Shown: in pieces, positions 39,501 to 51,500 of the stretch
Layout of the letters: every line of letters begins with the position of its first letter
Numbering within the stretch: position 1 is the first letter of the stretch
From: Lycocorax pyrrhopterus obiensis
Lineage: Eukaryota; Chordata; Aves; Passeriformes; Paradisaeidae
NCBI GenBank assembly: GCA_014706295.1
Contig: JACSVZ010000037.1
Coordinates: forward strand, 4,030,001-4,094,000
Direction of reading: 5' to 3'
DNA: 64,000 bases
Notes under the pieces: model-generated
What the model was told of the DNA's origin: nothing
Database searches by the model: none
The model's input: only the letters and a program-made list of their open reading frames with translations
Translations under genes and position numbers: made by a program

Positions 39501-42500
39501 CAGACCCAAATTCTGATGGAGAAACAGCCAAAAACAGGGTTAAATTAAATTAGGGTCAAACTCTTACACCCATTAGTTCTGGAGACACGAGATCAGGTCT
39601 GAGACAGCTCCTGAGAAGTAAATGCCCTATTAAAATAAAGAGGGATCAGATGGACAAATCCCTGCAGACACTTGGAGAGGCTCAGCCGGATCTCCCTGTG
39701 CACCGTGCTGGGGCAGGTGAGCCATTCCCAAACACAGGAGGAGCAAAGCAACACCAGGCACTCCAACAGGCAGAGGCCTGGCTTTGTTTGGACACTGGGT
39801 GCCAGCTGGAACTCCAGAAAAATCCCCTCTGAAATCACATTGAGAGTCGGGAAGTAAACAAAAGACAAGAGTAGTATTTAAAAATACAAGTTAAACGAAT
39901 AATAACTGTGGATTCTTTCACAAAGACTGCCAAGGTGGAATTTAGGTGGAAAGAAATTCAGCCCCCTCGGGAGGCCACTCATTGTTTGCTGATCCCTGTG
40001 GCTTCCCGGGTGTTATTTACCGAGCCCAGGAGGGCAGCTGGGGCAGGGATAAGGGAGGGAGATCAGGAGAGCTGCACCTCGCCTGCAGGAGGGATCCCAC
40101 AGGGAGCCCTGATTGCCGGGCAGATCTCTGTGCTGGCACCACTGCTGCCTTGCTCACCCTGTGAACGCGCTTTTGGAACCAGGAATGTGCACTGGGAGCT
40201 CCTGAGCTGCTGCCTCTCACCTGCTGTCTCCTCCTCAGAGCCAACATCTGGCTTTTATTCCCCCTGCCCTCACCTGCAGCCACAGCACAGCAGCTCCCGG
40301 AGAGGGAGAGCTCTGAGGGAAAGGGCTGGGGCCACCTGAGCTGCTGAACCTCCAGCCCCCGGTCCCTCCACTTTCCCCTCCTTCCCAGACAAACTTGGTA
40401 CAATTCTCTGCACTGTTAACCCAGGAAGGCTCCAAGTCAGGCTCCTGAGGCTTTTTCCTCACCGAATTTTCTGCCTGGAATGACTCCCACGCATGGTGGG
40501 TAATCCATGAGGTGAAGACAGAGATGACTGAGATGGGCCAGAAAGGCAGCTTTGAATTTGACTGCATTTTTAATTAACTGCGTGACACAAGCCAATGACA
40601 GGCTCGTGTTCCATAAATCTGAAGTAATTAAATAAAAAAGCACAAGCTAAAGAATAGTTTTGTATGTACCATGCACATTTAAATATTCAAATAATGAGTG
40701 TATATTAATAAAATGTATCAAAGTTTACCTTGATGTAAAGCAGATTTGCTGGGCTGTATGTGTGGTACAGCTGGGCCTTACAGGGGTGGCAAAAGCAATA
40801 AAAAGAAAAAACAAAATCTGTTTGTAGGGAAGCAGCCACCATCGTGTTTGTGGCACTGTGACACGGGGGAACCCCACTTCCAGCTCTTTTCCTGGAGGAT
40901 CACAAGGGATCCTTTCCTCTCCTCATGCCCCTCTTCTCCCTCACCTCTTCCATTTTTAAACCAGGGGTTTTCACATGCAGGGAGGATAATGCAGCACCCA
41001 AAGTGGTCCCTGTGGGCAGGAACAGCCCAGCTCTGCTCACACAGAATTCCAAGAGCAGCCAAAAAGCCCCAAAAGCACCCCCTGAAATGCCAGCCTGCCC
41101 CCAGCCCTGCTGATGTCACGCCTCGTCTCCAGCTCTAATTACCAGGATTCTCTGATCAAGGTGGAATTATTTGCTGATCAAGGCTGTTATTGATCGGAAG
41201 CCGCCGGCCTGCTGGGATCAGAGTGAGTGGCAGAGCAGCCCCCGACAGATTAAACACTGCCAGAACATCCAGGGAGGCTCGGAGGGAAGAGTCTCTCTCC
41301 CTGCACGTCCCTCAGCATATGGCAGCTTTCACAGCTCGGGGAGACCGAGATGCTCCGTGCCAGGCAGGGCTCACACTCCCAGCCCTCGGTGCCAGCAGCG
41401 CTGCGGAGGCTCCTCCGAGCAGAGAGCTCGAGTGGGGTGGGAGGCAGCAGGGCAGCAGGGCAGGAGGGCATTTCCTGATGGCAATGACAGAACCATCAGA
41501 AATTAGGAAAAAATAAAAATAAAAATATTCAGTAAATACTTTGTTTCTGCACTGGGAGGAAAAGCCAGCTCTGGCATGGCATGGACATGCAACACTTTTC
41601 ATTCCAGCACTGAATTAGGAGGTGTCCAAACAGAAACTTCCAAAGTGACACAGGTTTAAATCAGGAGATTTGGGTAAGTTGCTCTCAGAGGCTTTCGGGA
41701 TACTTATCCAGGGAAGTTCTTGAGACACTTCACTCAGATTTTTAATGAGCCTCAGAACAATGAGGAAATACAAGGTAAATGGGAAAACACAGCACTGTGA
41801 CTGTATTTTAAAAAGCTTAAGCAGAATAATCCAAGTAATTTTATAACCCCCAGGAGAAATAATGAAATAGAGGAAACCGAACAAGTAATAATAAATTAAC
41901 AGAGGGTGATATAATTTATGCAAATTAAAGCTTGTTAATGGAAAAGATGTTAAACCAATATATCTTTTTTTGCTGAGACAATAGTGCCAGCGTAATGTGC
42001 TTGGATTTCTGCGAGGTATTTGCTCTGACACCGCACAACTTTCTGAATGTGGAATTAGAGCCCTGCAAGGGAGAATTCTGCCTGCCTGAATCCTCCAAAC
42101 AACCTGGGCTGGGGAAGGTGTCCCTGCCCAGGGGCTGGAATGAGATTTAAGGGCTTTAAAGCCTCTTCCAACCCAAACCATTCCAGAATTCCATGATCCT
42201 AAAATTGAGCAACTTGTCCTGTTCTCTTGCTGGTGAGGGTGGGATTATTCCCAGTGCAGATCAATTTACTCTGAATCCACTACTCACATCCACTTCTCAG
42301 CCTCCTCTGCCCTTCCCTCTCTCTCATTTTGCTGCATGTCAGTATTTCTTTATGATACGGGGGAAAAAATGAGCTTTCACTCTTGTTTCCAGAGCGTGCC
42401 ATGAAAAGCAGTCCAGGGGGTTGGAGGAGTCCCACCACAACACCAAAATTACTCTCATGATGGAAGTTTTTCAGCTAAAGGAAAAGCACAGCAACTTAGG

Positions 42501-45500
42501 GCACATAATTTCAAATATCCTTTAAACACACTTTTTGCAGATTCTACAGTGATTTAAAGACAACGGCAGACACATCAAAGGCAGAACTAAATCCTCCCAA
42601 AGCAAGGATGATTTTTGCCCTCTGCACACGCCAGGGGACAGAAATGCTCCCCAGCCTCACGGAATTACTCTTAACTGAACTTATTCCTGAGAAATCCATC
42701 ACAGCAAGGTGAGACTTCAAAAAAAACCCCAGATCCACATTGCTGATACAAACAAGTCCAGATCCAGACCTGCACAAGCAGCTCACGAATTTCAAGCCAA
42801 AGATGTTTTAAGAAATCACACAGTTAATGCAGGGATTAGAAAATGAATTAGATTTTAATTCAGAATTAAAAGCATTCTGCTGAGGAGCAGCCAGGCTGCT
42901 CCTGCTCTGCGGTGACACCACGAACTCGCCACTGGGCCTGCAACACCCTCAGCAAGGGTGTTTGGAGCTGCACCACCAAAAAAACCTATGTGAATAAATC
43001 AACCCTCTGCTCTGAAAGGGCCAGCACAGCCTGAGAAGAAACAGGAATGCTTGAGGACCAGAACACCCCAAATTTTCCATGCTCTGCTGGGTGCCCTCTG
43101 GTGCACAGCGGATTTTGATGCAAGCCCTGCCAGTCTGAAGATGAAAAAGAAGTCAGCAGAGTTAAACTGAGGTAAATCTTGGCTGACTGTGATCAAAGTC
43201 CACCCTGCACTCACGTTTTAACCCACATTTACTTTAGATGTGAACATGATGTTATCGGCCCCACTGCAGCTGAGCAGGAACACGCTAGGCATGGATGAGG
43301 TCCCAAGAGTTTTGGGCATGGAACACACAAGGAACAAAAAACTTCCCAGCCATTCATAACATATTTTTATGTGTTTTCATTTTTCTTTCTTTAACTCTAA
43401 AACATTATAATACTTAAGACTAAGGGTGTGCAATGTTTAAGTAACCCCAGTGTTGTAAATTCCAGTGCACTGAATCATCCCTGAAGAACCTTGCAGTGCC
43501 TTCCGCTGCAAGGGCACTTTAGGGTTAAGTGGGTGAAGCACAAGGGGGAAATAAAAGAGGAATTGATATCATAGTCCCCTCCGGGAGAGGAGGAAAAATA
43601 AAATTAAAAAAGGCAGGTTCGTGTGGTTCACCCCGTGCCACAGAAAAACAGATCTCAAGAAACACAGCTGTGACGAACAGTGGGGAAAGTTATTGATCTA
43701 AAAGAATTCATTTTTATTATAAGGGCTGGTACTTTTACTTATTTAATAAAGGTCTGGCGTCAAATCACTGTGAATTTCAGGATTATCTAATTCCATCTAA
43801 TCTCATTCAATCACTGATGCTCCAGACTGAAGCAGAAAGGAATGTTTGCCCTTTCCTGTCTTCAGGGGCCATCCTGGTTGCCCTGGCAACACAGCAAAAG
43901 CAGCTCCCACAGCCAGTACCACCTATCACATCCATCTCCGGATAAAAGGCAGGGATGGGGTTACAGGGGAGGTTTTGCAATTTGATGGGCAGAGATAGGC
44001 AGGGAGAGGCAGAGCAGCAGCTGCCCCTGGGGTGGGATCCACTCCTAACCCGAGTGAGCACAGCCCCAGAGCTCTGATAAACACCAGCTCCGGGGTAGGG
44101 CACTCCAGGCAGGGAACTCTGGCTCTTCAAAGGGAACAGGGAAGTTTCCTACCAAGGAGCTGTGGTGATTAAGAGGCCCAAGCGAACCGAAGTCGTTTAA
44201 AATCCCAGAGCTGCTTTTGAAATCACCTGAAGCAATCCCAGCACTGAACTGGGCACCAGCTCCAAGCAAACACAACTTCGCTGCAGTTCTGTCATCAGAA
44301 ATATTTCAGCTTCTGTATTTTCTGTCCTGTGGCTCTTCCATCACCAAAAGCTCTCAATTTTTCCAGCTTCCCAATTCTCTGGAATTCCCATTCTCAGCCA
44401 CAGGGACAACATCCCTGGCTGGTGCCTGTGGATGTCACCCCAAGGTGACACTGCCTCCGCTGACCCGGCTGGTTGGTGAATGCTGCTGCAGGTTCCCTTC
44501 CAGCTGCAGATGTAGAAGATTAAAGAACCTGCTCTGCAGAGGAATTGAAGCTGTCTTGACATCTGAAAATGAGGGATTTGATGCGCAGCAGCATTTCTGT
44601 GCAGCTAATCAAAGAACAGGGCAAACTTGGGCTTGATGGTCTTCCCAGATCCTGCGGCTTTGTATCTATGTGCAAAATAAAGTAAAAGCTACAATTTTCC
44701 CATGGACTAGAGGCAAAATAAATGAGCAAGAACCTCTCAGTGCTTGGGAATTCCCTTCATTCATCCTTCCTCATCCTCAGACACTGTTACAAGAAAATCC
44801 CTTATCAGATTCTATTTCTGACCCAGGGGAATGTGTAATTTCCTCTCTGTCCTCACTGGTTTTGCTAAAGTAAGAGCCAAGAACAACAGGAAGGAAATGC
44901 AGAGCTCCAGCAGAGCAGGGGTGTGGACAGAGGCACCTCCACTCCACAGCAGGCTGAGAGCACAGCAGAAGTGCTCTGGTTTATTTACAAACTGCACCTG
45001 ACTCCTGCAGCATTAATGAACTCTTCAGGAGTCTTTCCTTGCCCTCAGCTGGAAACCACAAGTTTGGGACAGAGGGCCCTGTAATGAGTTCTCCAGTGAC
45101 ATCTGCCAGGAGTGAGGGAGGTGAGCGTGTCCTAATAGCAAGAAAAAGCCCTGAAATGGTGAGAATGGTGAATTCTTCAGCTGAGAAAGCAAAGATGATG
45201 CATTTCAATAGAGAAGGAAGAAGGGAGGGAAGAGGGCATCGATAAGACATTTTCCAGATAAAGGAAACAGACTGGGCATAGGAGAAACAGGGCAAGACAA
45301 TGCAGAAGGGGGAAGGGGGGAAGGAAAAACAAACAAACCAACCCCACAAAAGCAAACAAACAGGAGAGAAAAAGAAAAAAAAATACAGAGCAAACAGAAA
45401 GAAAAAAAAATACAGAGCAAAGAGGGATTTTACAAGCATAATATTTTGGCCAAGCAATAATTAAATAAAAACAGAGGAGATCTCTCTTCCAAAGTCCAGG

Positions 45501-48500
45501 GCCAATCATAAAATCCCAGACTGGTCTGGCTTGGAAGGAACCTTAAGTTCCACCCCCTGCCATGGCAGGGACACCCTCCACTATCCCAGGCTGCTCCAAG
45601 CCCCGTCCAACCTGACCCTGGACACCTCCAGGAGGTTTCCAGTAGGACACTGTTCTCTGCTCTCCCTGTCCCGTAACTGAACCAGAACAAGCATTCTGAA
45701 AAGTTCATCATCCCTGCAGACCTGGACTGGTTGATAGTTTTAAATTAACGAAGTTTATGAGGGAGTTCATTCTGCTCTTGGTCACCCTTTGCCTTTCAGC
45801 TCCCAGTCCACTGAAGGCATTTGCCACCAGGCTCCAAACGAGCACTGCTCCCTTTGAGTGAGGCCAGCGAGTTTGGACACAGAGCAGTGCAAATTAAAAC
45901 CAGGTGTCTGTGCCCTGAAGCACCAGAGACAGCCCTAAGCAGTTTAATGACATCTCTAAATAATTTTGACAGCAAAATTACTTCTCCTGTGTCACCTTTA
46001 CACTGCCCTTGACACGGCGCTAACGAGATGATGTTGCTTCCCCTGCTTCTCTACATTTATTTGTCTTTCTTCCCAGGCTTCACTTTCTTTTCCTCAGAGC
46101 AGGAGAATTCCAGCACCAGTCACCAGAGCTGGCTGCAGCTGCCCATTTCCTGGGTCAGACTTGCCCCCAGAAGGGCTGAGGGCTCAGAAATTGCCTCTCC
46201 CTACAGCAGAGCCCAGGACACTTCAGGGAATCATCCCCGTGCCGGTGTCTGTGGGATAAGGAACCCCCTCTGCAGCCTTAGAGCATCGCAGGAGAAGATC
46301 TGCTCCCTCCAAGCAGAACCCTCACACACACACCAAGCTCAGCACAAATTTTCTTTCCCTCTCTCCCAGGCAGGGTTAGACTGGCCTGGTTTCCACGAGC
46401 ACTGACCTCACACACGGATCCTCCTCTGCCCTTCCATCACACGAGACCTTTTGCCTCCATTGTCTCCTCGCTGCTCCCTAGAAGAGCAGAAATCTTCACC
46501 CCAGCTCCTGCACGAGGGCAAACCTCCCCCCTTGGAGCTCCTTAAAGCCCCTTGTAAGATAAAATTATTTTCCTAAGCCACAGCTGCTTCTACATCTCTG
46601 CTGTTCACTCACAAGCCTGCAATCCAATTAATATTTTCCTTTCCAGAGGGTATTTAATAATCCACAAATTAAATCCTTCAGCATTGTGCTGGCACTCTCA
46701 GTGCCATTGATCTGGGTTTGTTTTGCCTCTGTGCAGAACAATAACTGCTCCTTTCATGGGTGCAGCACCCACCCTCCAGCCCCCTGACAGTGGCAGCTGC
46801 TGCGTGCCGGGGGCAGGAGCAGAGTTTGGACCATCAGGAATAACTTCACTGCACAGCACATTTCAGAGCACCTCTCCCAGCCACACTGATCCCCATTTCC
46901 AGCTGTTTTCTCCTGAAAATCCCCTCTGGGAAGCGCTCTGTGACCCCAAGGCAGTGGATTTTAGGGACCCTTCTGTGAAAGCAGCAGCACAGAGGTTCCC
47001 ACTGCCCTCAGAGCAGGAACCCCTGCGAGCTGGGCCCAAACTCAGCGCCCCTGCCCAGCACTGGGTGGGCTCTGTGAGTCCCTCAGCCCATTTCAGAGCA
47101 GGATTCACCACATCTCCAGTTTCTCCATAAAGCTGAGATCTGACAGAGTTTGAATAAACTTCTGTTAAGAATTCAAGTTGGACTTGCAAGACCACAGTGC
47201 AACCACAGGCTGAAATCCGCCTGGGCCAAGTCCTTTAAAAAACAAAACAGAACCAAAAAAACTCCCACAAATAAACAAGAAAAGCCCATCCAACTCCAAA
47301 ACCTCCAACAAACACTAACCTGAACTAAAATGTGCTGGATTAAAAGCAACAAGCTAAATCAGCATGAAACCACAAATAAAAATCAACAGACTGTGCCAAA
47401 GACCTTGGGGGGATTTGGAGGTTTATAAGTCTGCTTTACAGAGGGGCTTTTTCCACATTCATAAGGCAGCCCCGAGGGACACGAAGGCAAAGTTATGAAA
47501 ACAGTCCCTGCACATAAACTCCAACATTCTCCAGCTCCCATCCCTAAGCCCACAGCAGCTCAGAAAGGACCCTAAATCTAATCTACTCAGTTAACAGTGA
47601 AATTTCAGAATTAATCCTGCCTCTGCAGGCAGCCAAGTAAACTCTCCAGCAGGCAAAGTCCTCTTTCCATAGGAGAGTTCTCCTGGAAGACTCGTGCCCG
47701 GTGTGTGAGATTCCGCTTTTGGTCAAAGCCTCTGAATTTGGATCCCACCACACTCAGTAGCCCCAGGATCTCCCTCCCTTGCCCAGGTGCTGCTCTGCTC
47801 CTGGCTCTCCAGGGAAACTGTGGAGCAGCCAGGAGGGGAACACGAGGGAATGACAGAGAGTGGAGCTGCAGCCAGAGCCAACCCATGAGTGACACAAAGC
47901 CACTCTCTGGGGTGACACAGAGCTGCCTTCCACCCCTGCACCCAAAACAGGGACCAGGAGAATGCTCAGAAACCTCAGGGCTAAACAACAGATTTTGCTC
48001 ATTACTGGCATTTTTGAAGTTAGCAGATAGTTCCTCTTTCCATCCCTGACAAAGTCTTGGACTGACGCCTGAACCTCAGGGCAGCAAAGGAAAACAACAA
48101 CCATGATGACGAAAAGCAAAAAGCAGCAAATTAAAAATCACATATAAATCAACCCAAGAGCAAAACATGGCCCCAGCAGGCAAATGAATTCCCATTGTCA
48201 GTGCCCCAGTCTGCACAGCCACCCTGTGTCTCTGCATGTGATGGAGGAGATGGGGCAAACCCCAAACATCATTTATTGCACTTTTTGTTTTGTTTTGTTT
48301 GAATGCGGCCATGTCACAACAGCTTTGGGGAAATGCATCTTTCCTTCTCTACCTGTGCCCCAAACCCTGAACTCCAACGAGGGCCACCTTTCAAACAGTC
48401 ACCCCCTCCAAGAAATGATGGGAAAAGAGGATGAGGAGCAGCCGATCTTCAGCCCTAACTCCCTTTCAGAGGCAGCACTACGAGAATGGAAAACACAGCA

Positions 48501-51500
48501 AAGGTCACACTCTGTCTGATAAGAGAAACAATCAAGTGTCTCATAAGGAATGTCCTTCCACTGTTATCCTGGATGTGCGATGCTGGACTTCACAAACCTA
48601 AGGTATTTTCATTCATCAGTAAGGATTTCAGAGCTGTTCTCCCCTCCCTGTGGCTGTAAAAGCCCACTGCCCCTTCCAAGAGCAGCCCTGGCTGTGGGCT
48701 GAAAGCGGAGATGGAGAGAATGCACGGGTGGTGTTTGCAGCACTGAGGGAAGTTCGATGGGGCAGAGGAAACCCTGGAGAGAATGGGTTTCACCAGAACA
48801 GACTGGAATCCATCCAGGGCTCCAAACAAGAAGAACTGTGCCTGCCCAAAACTGACAAGTACAAATTTGGGGGAAGAGCCCTGTTCACATCTGGCAGCTC
48901 ACTCTGTGAAGGTCTGGCGTCCTGTGCCCTGCAAAACTGAAGGGACCTGTGCCATTTCTCCCGTCCAGATGGCAAAAACCTCTGTGAGGGCACAAAGCCC
49001 AGGGGGCACACCCCGCTTCCCCGTGGCTGTGCCCGCACCCCGGCCCTGGGAAGGCCACTCAGCCCTTCCTGCATCCCAGCACGCAGGAGATGGATGGATG
49101 GATGGATGGATGGATGGATGGATGGATGGATGGATGGATGCGCTCCGCATCCCGCACCGCCCCATTCCCGGGGGTCCGCCCTGCATCCCGCGCGGCTCGG
49201 AGCGACCCTGCGGCCCGGAGGAACCCCCCGCATCCCCCCGGCCGCCCCGCTGATGGATGCACGGATGGATGGATGGACGGACGGCCGCCGGCGCGGGGGC
49301 GGCCCGGGGGAGGAGGCGCCGGCGGGGCCGCTCCCCCCGAGCCGCGCAGGAAACCGGCGGTCGGTGGCGGAGCGGGGCCCGGCGCCGGCCCCGTCTGCAG
49401 CTGCAGCAAACGAGCCGCGCCGGGCGGCGGGGGGCGGGCGCCGAGCCCCGGCCCCCCCGGGCCACGGGCGGGGGACGCGGCGCCAGCGGCGGCCGGGGGG
49501 CACCGGGGGGGGCGGAGGGGCCGGGGCTCGGAGCCCCGCGGGGAGCGGGGAGCGGGGAGCGGCTCAGGCCGGCCCGGGGGGGCCGTGCCCGGCTCGGCTC
49601 CGGCGGCGCTGCCAGCCCGGGGGCTGCGGCTCGCTGCAATTTCCTCTCCAGACCGACCCCTCCTCTCTCCCCCGACCGCGAGAGGGACCCGGGCAGGGGC
49701 TCGGAGCCGGCGGTGCTGCTGCTCCAGGCCCCCGGCGGTGCCGCCCGGCTGCACGGGCTGGCAGGGGACACTCTGGATGGCACCCTTCCCGCAGGGAGAG
49801 CCAGGCTGCGCTGCCTGGGGGGAGCAGAGGGGCAGAGATGCCTAAAGGCGGCTGCCTTGCCCCCTTCCAGAGGCAGTGCTTGAGTTTTCCCGGCCTATTC
49901 CCGCTGTCCAGGGACTGATTTCAGAGCAGTGCAACCAGCTGCAGACAGGATCGGCTCCCCATCTCCATACCCCCACTGGATAACACGAGCACCAGGCATT
50001 CCAAGTTTTTATCATCTGCACTATAAAATATAAAGCATTTCTGCTTTTGAGGAGAATCAGCCCTTGGATCTCAGCGGTGCTCAAATGGGCGATCACTAAA
50101 TGGGGAAAGATAAACCATGCTCGATTCCTAATCCTCCTCCTTGTGGGACTGTTCTGGATGTGCAGTGCATGCTACCACAAAGCACTGCCAAAAGACTTCA
50201 GGTTCAAAATGTAGAACTGTCCTTTGGTCAGAGATGCGCTCTAATTACAGCACAGAAAGTGCAGGAAGCACTGAGAAACAGTTCTGATACAAGTCCTCGC
50301 TGGGCTCTGGCCTTGCTGTGCCAATTCTGACATCCAAACCCTCCTTCCCAGCTGGGGAAGCAGTGGGAGGCAAGTCCAGAAAGATTTATTTCTCCGTTCC
50401 CAAAACTGCACCAACCTCTTTTTTCCTCTATCTGTACTTTCCAAATTCGGTTCTCAAAGCCTGTACCAGACACTGGTTTCATGCAGAGCTGTCTTCCCAT
50501 CTGGAAATGCACCTACCCCTGCACAACTCCTAAAAATGCTGCTGCTAGAAAAGTCTATTATGACCTTTTGGCTACTGCTAACCCAGAAAATGTCCAGCAG
50601 ACAGCGTCCCCTGGCCAGGCACTTCTCCACATCCCCACAGCGGCAGCACATCCCTGTCCTTGGCAGATTTTTGGCTCTGACCGGCACAACTGGCAACTAA
50701 AGCACAGGCAGAACTCGCAGCGGGAGAAAGCTGCTCACACCACATCACCCCTTGCCCCACAAACTCGACAATTGGGAAGAGCCAGGTTTCAGCCTACCTG
50801 GTTTCAAATGCCAGGGCAATGATGGGCAGCACTGCTGTGGGGTGGCTGCTGCCACACCACACAGGCAAGACACATCTTCCCATTAATTTATGGAACTGTT
50901 GGTTATTGCTCCGAGCCCCTTCCCATGGGAACGTGGGTATTTGTAACACAGCCATGCAAGCACAGAGACACCACGCAGGAAGGACTGGAACTCCCAGCTC
51001 TGTCATTCCAGGTCCTAAAGACGCTGCATGTGAGCACAGACTGTCCACTCGAGCCCAAGCAAGCAACAAAATCAAAAATGGTTGATTTCCAGTGGATAAA
51101 AGTATATAAATTTCCAGCTGTATCTGTTTCCACAGTGCTACTGGCAGTGTTTTAAGTCACTGTTGTTCTTTCAGACCAAGAGCTGCTTTAGTTCCCCAAA
51201 CCAACAGCTCTGCCCTCCCAGTTAGATGTTATTGTACTTTATGGTTATTTTTACACACGATGAACTGTTTTAAGGCCTTACTTTACTAGGATTTCAGTCG
51301 CCTTTTATTTATAGAATCAACATCTTTTCCACGAAAATGTCTCAAGATAAAAGCAAGACAGCAGAATACACAAGGAACCCAAAAGTTGGGAAGATCTGTA
51401 AAAGCCATAACCGATCTATGATATGAATGATGCTCAAGTTGTAAGCATTCAAGATGAGTTGTTCCTCTAACCGAATTCACTGATGGTTTGTAAACTGTGG

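Noticed and set aside
48790..49918. Several open frames of 200-294 codons on both strands at the internal CpG island
   Set aside because: Long frames in all directions are expected from very high GC content. The peptides include translated GGAT repeats and show no homology.
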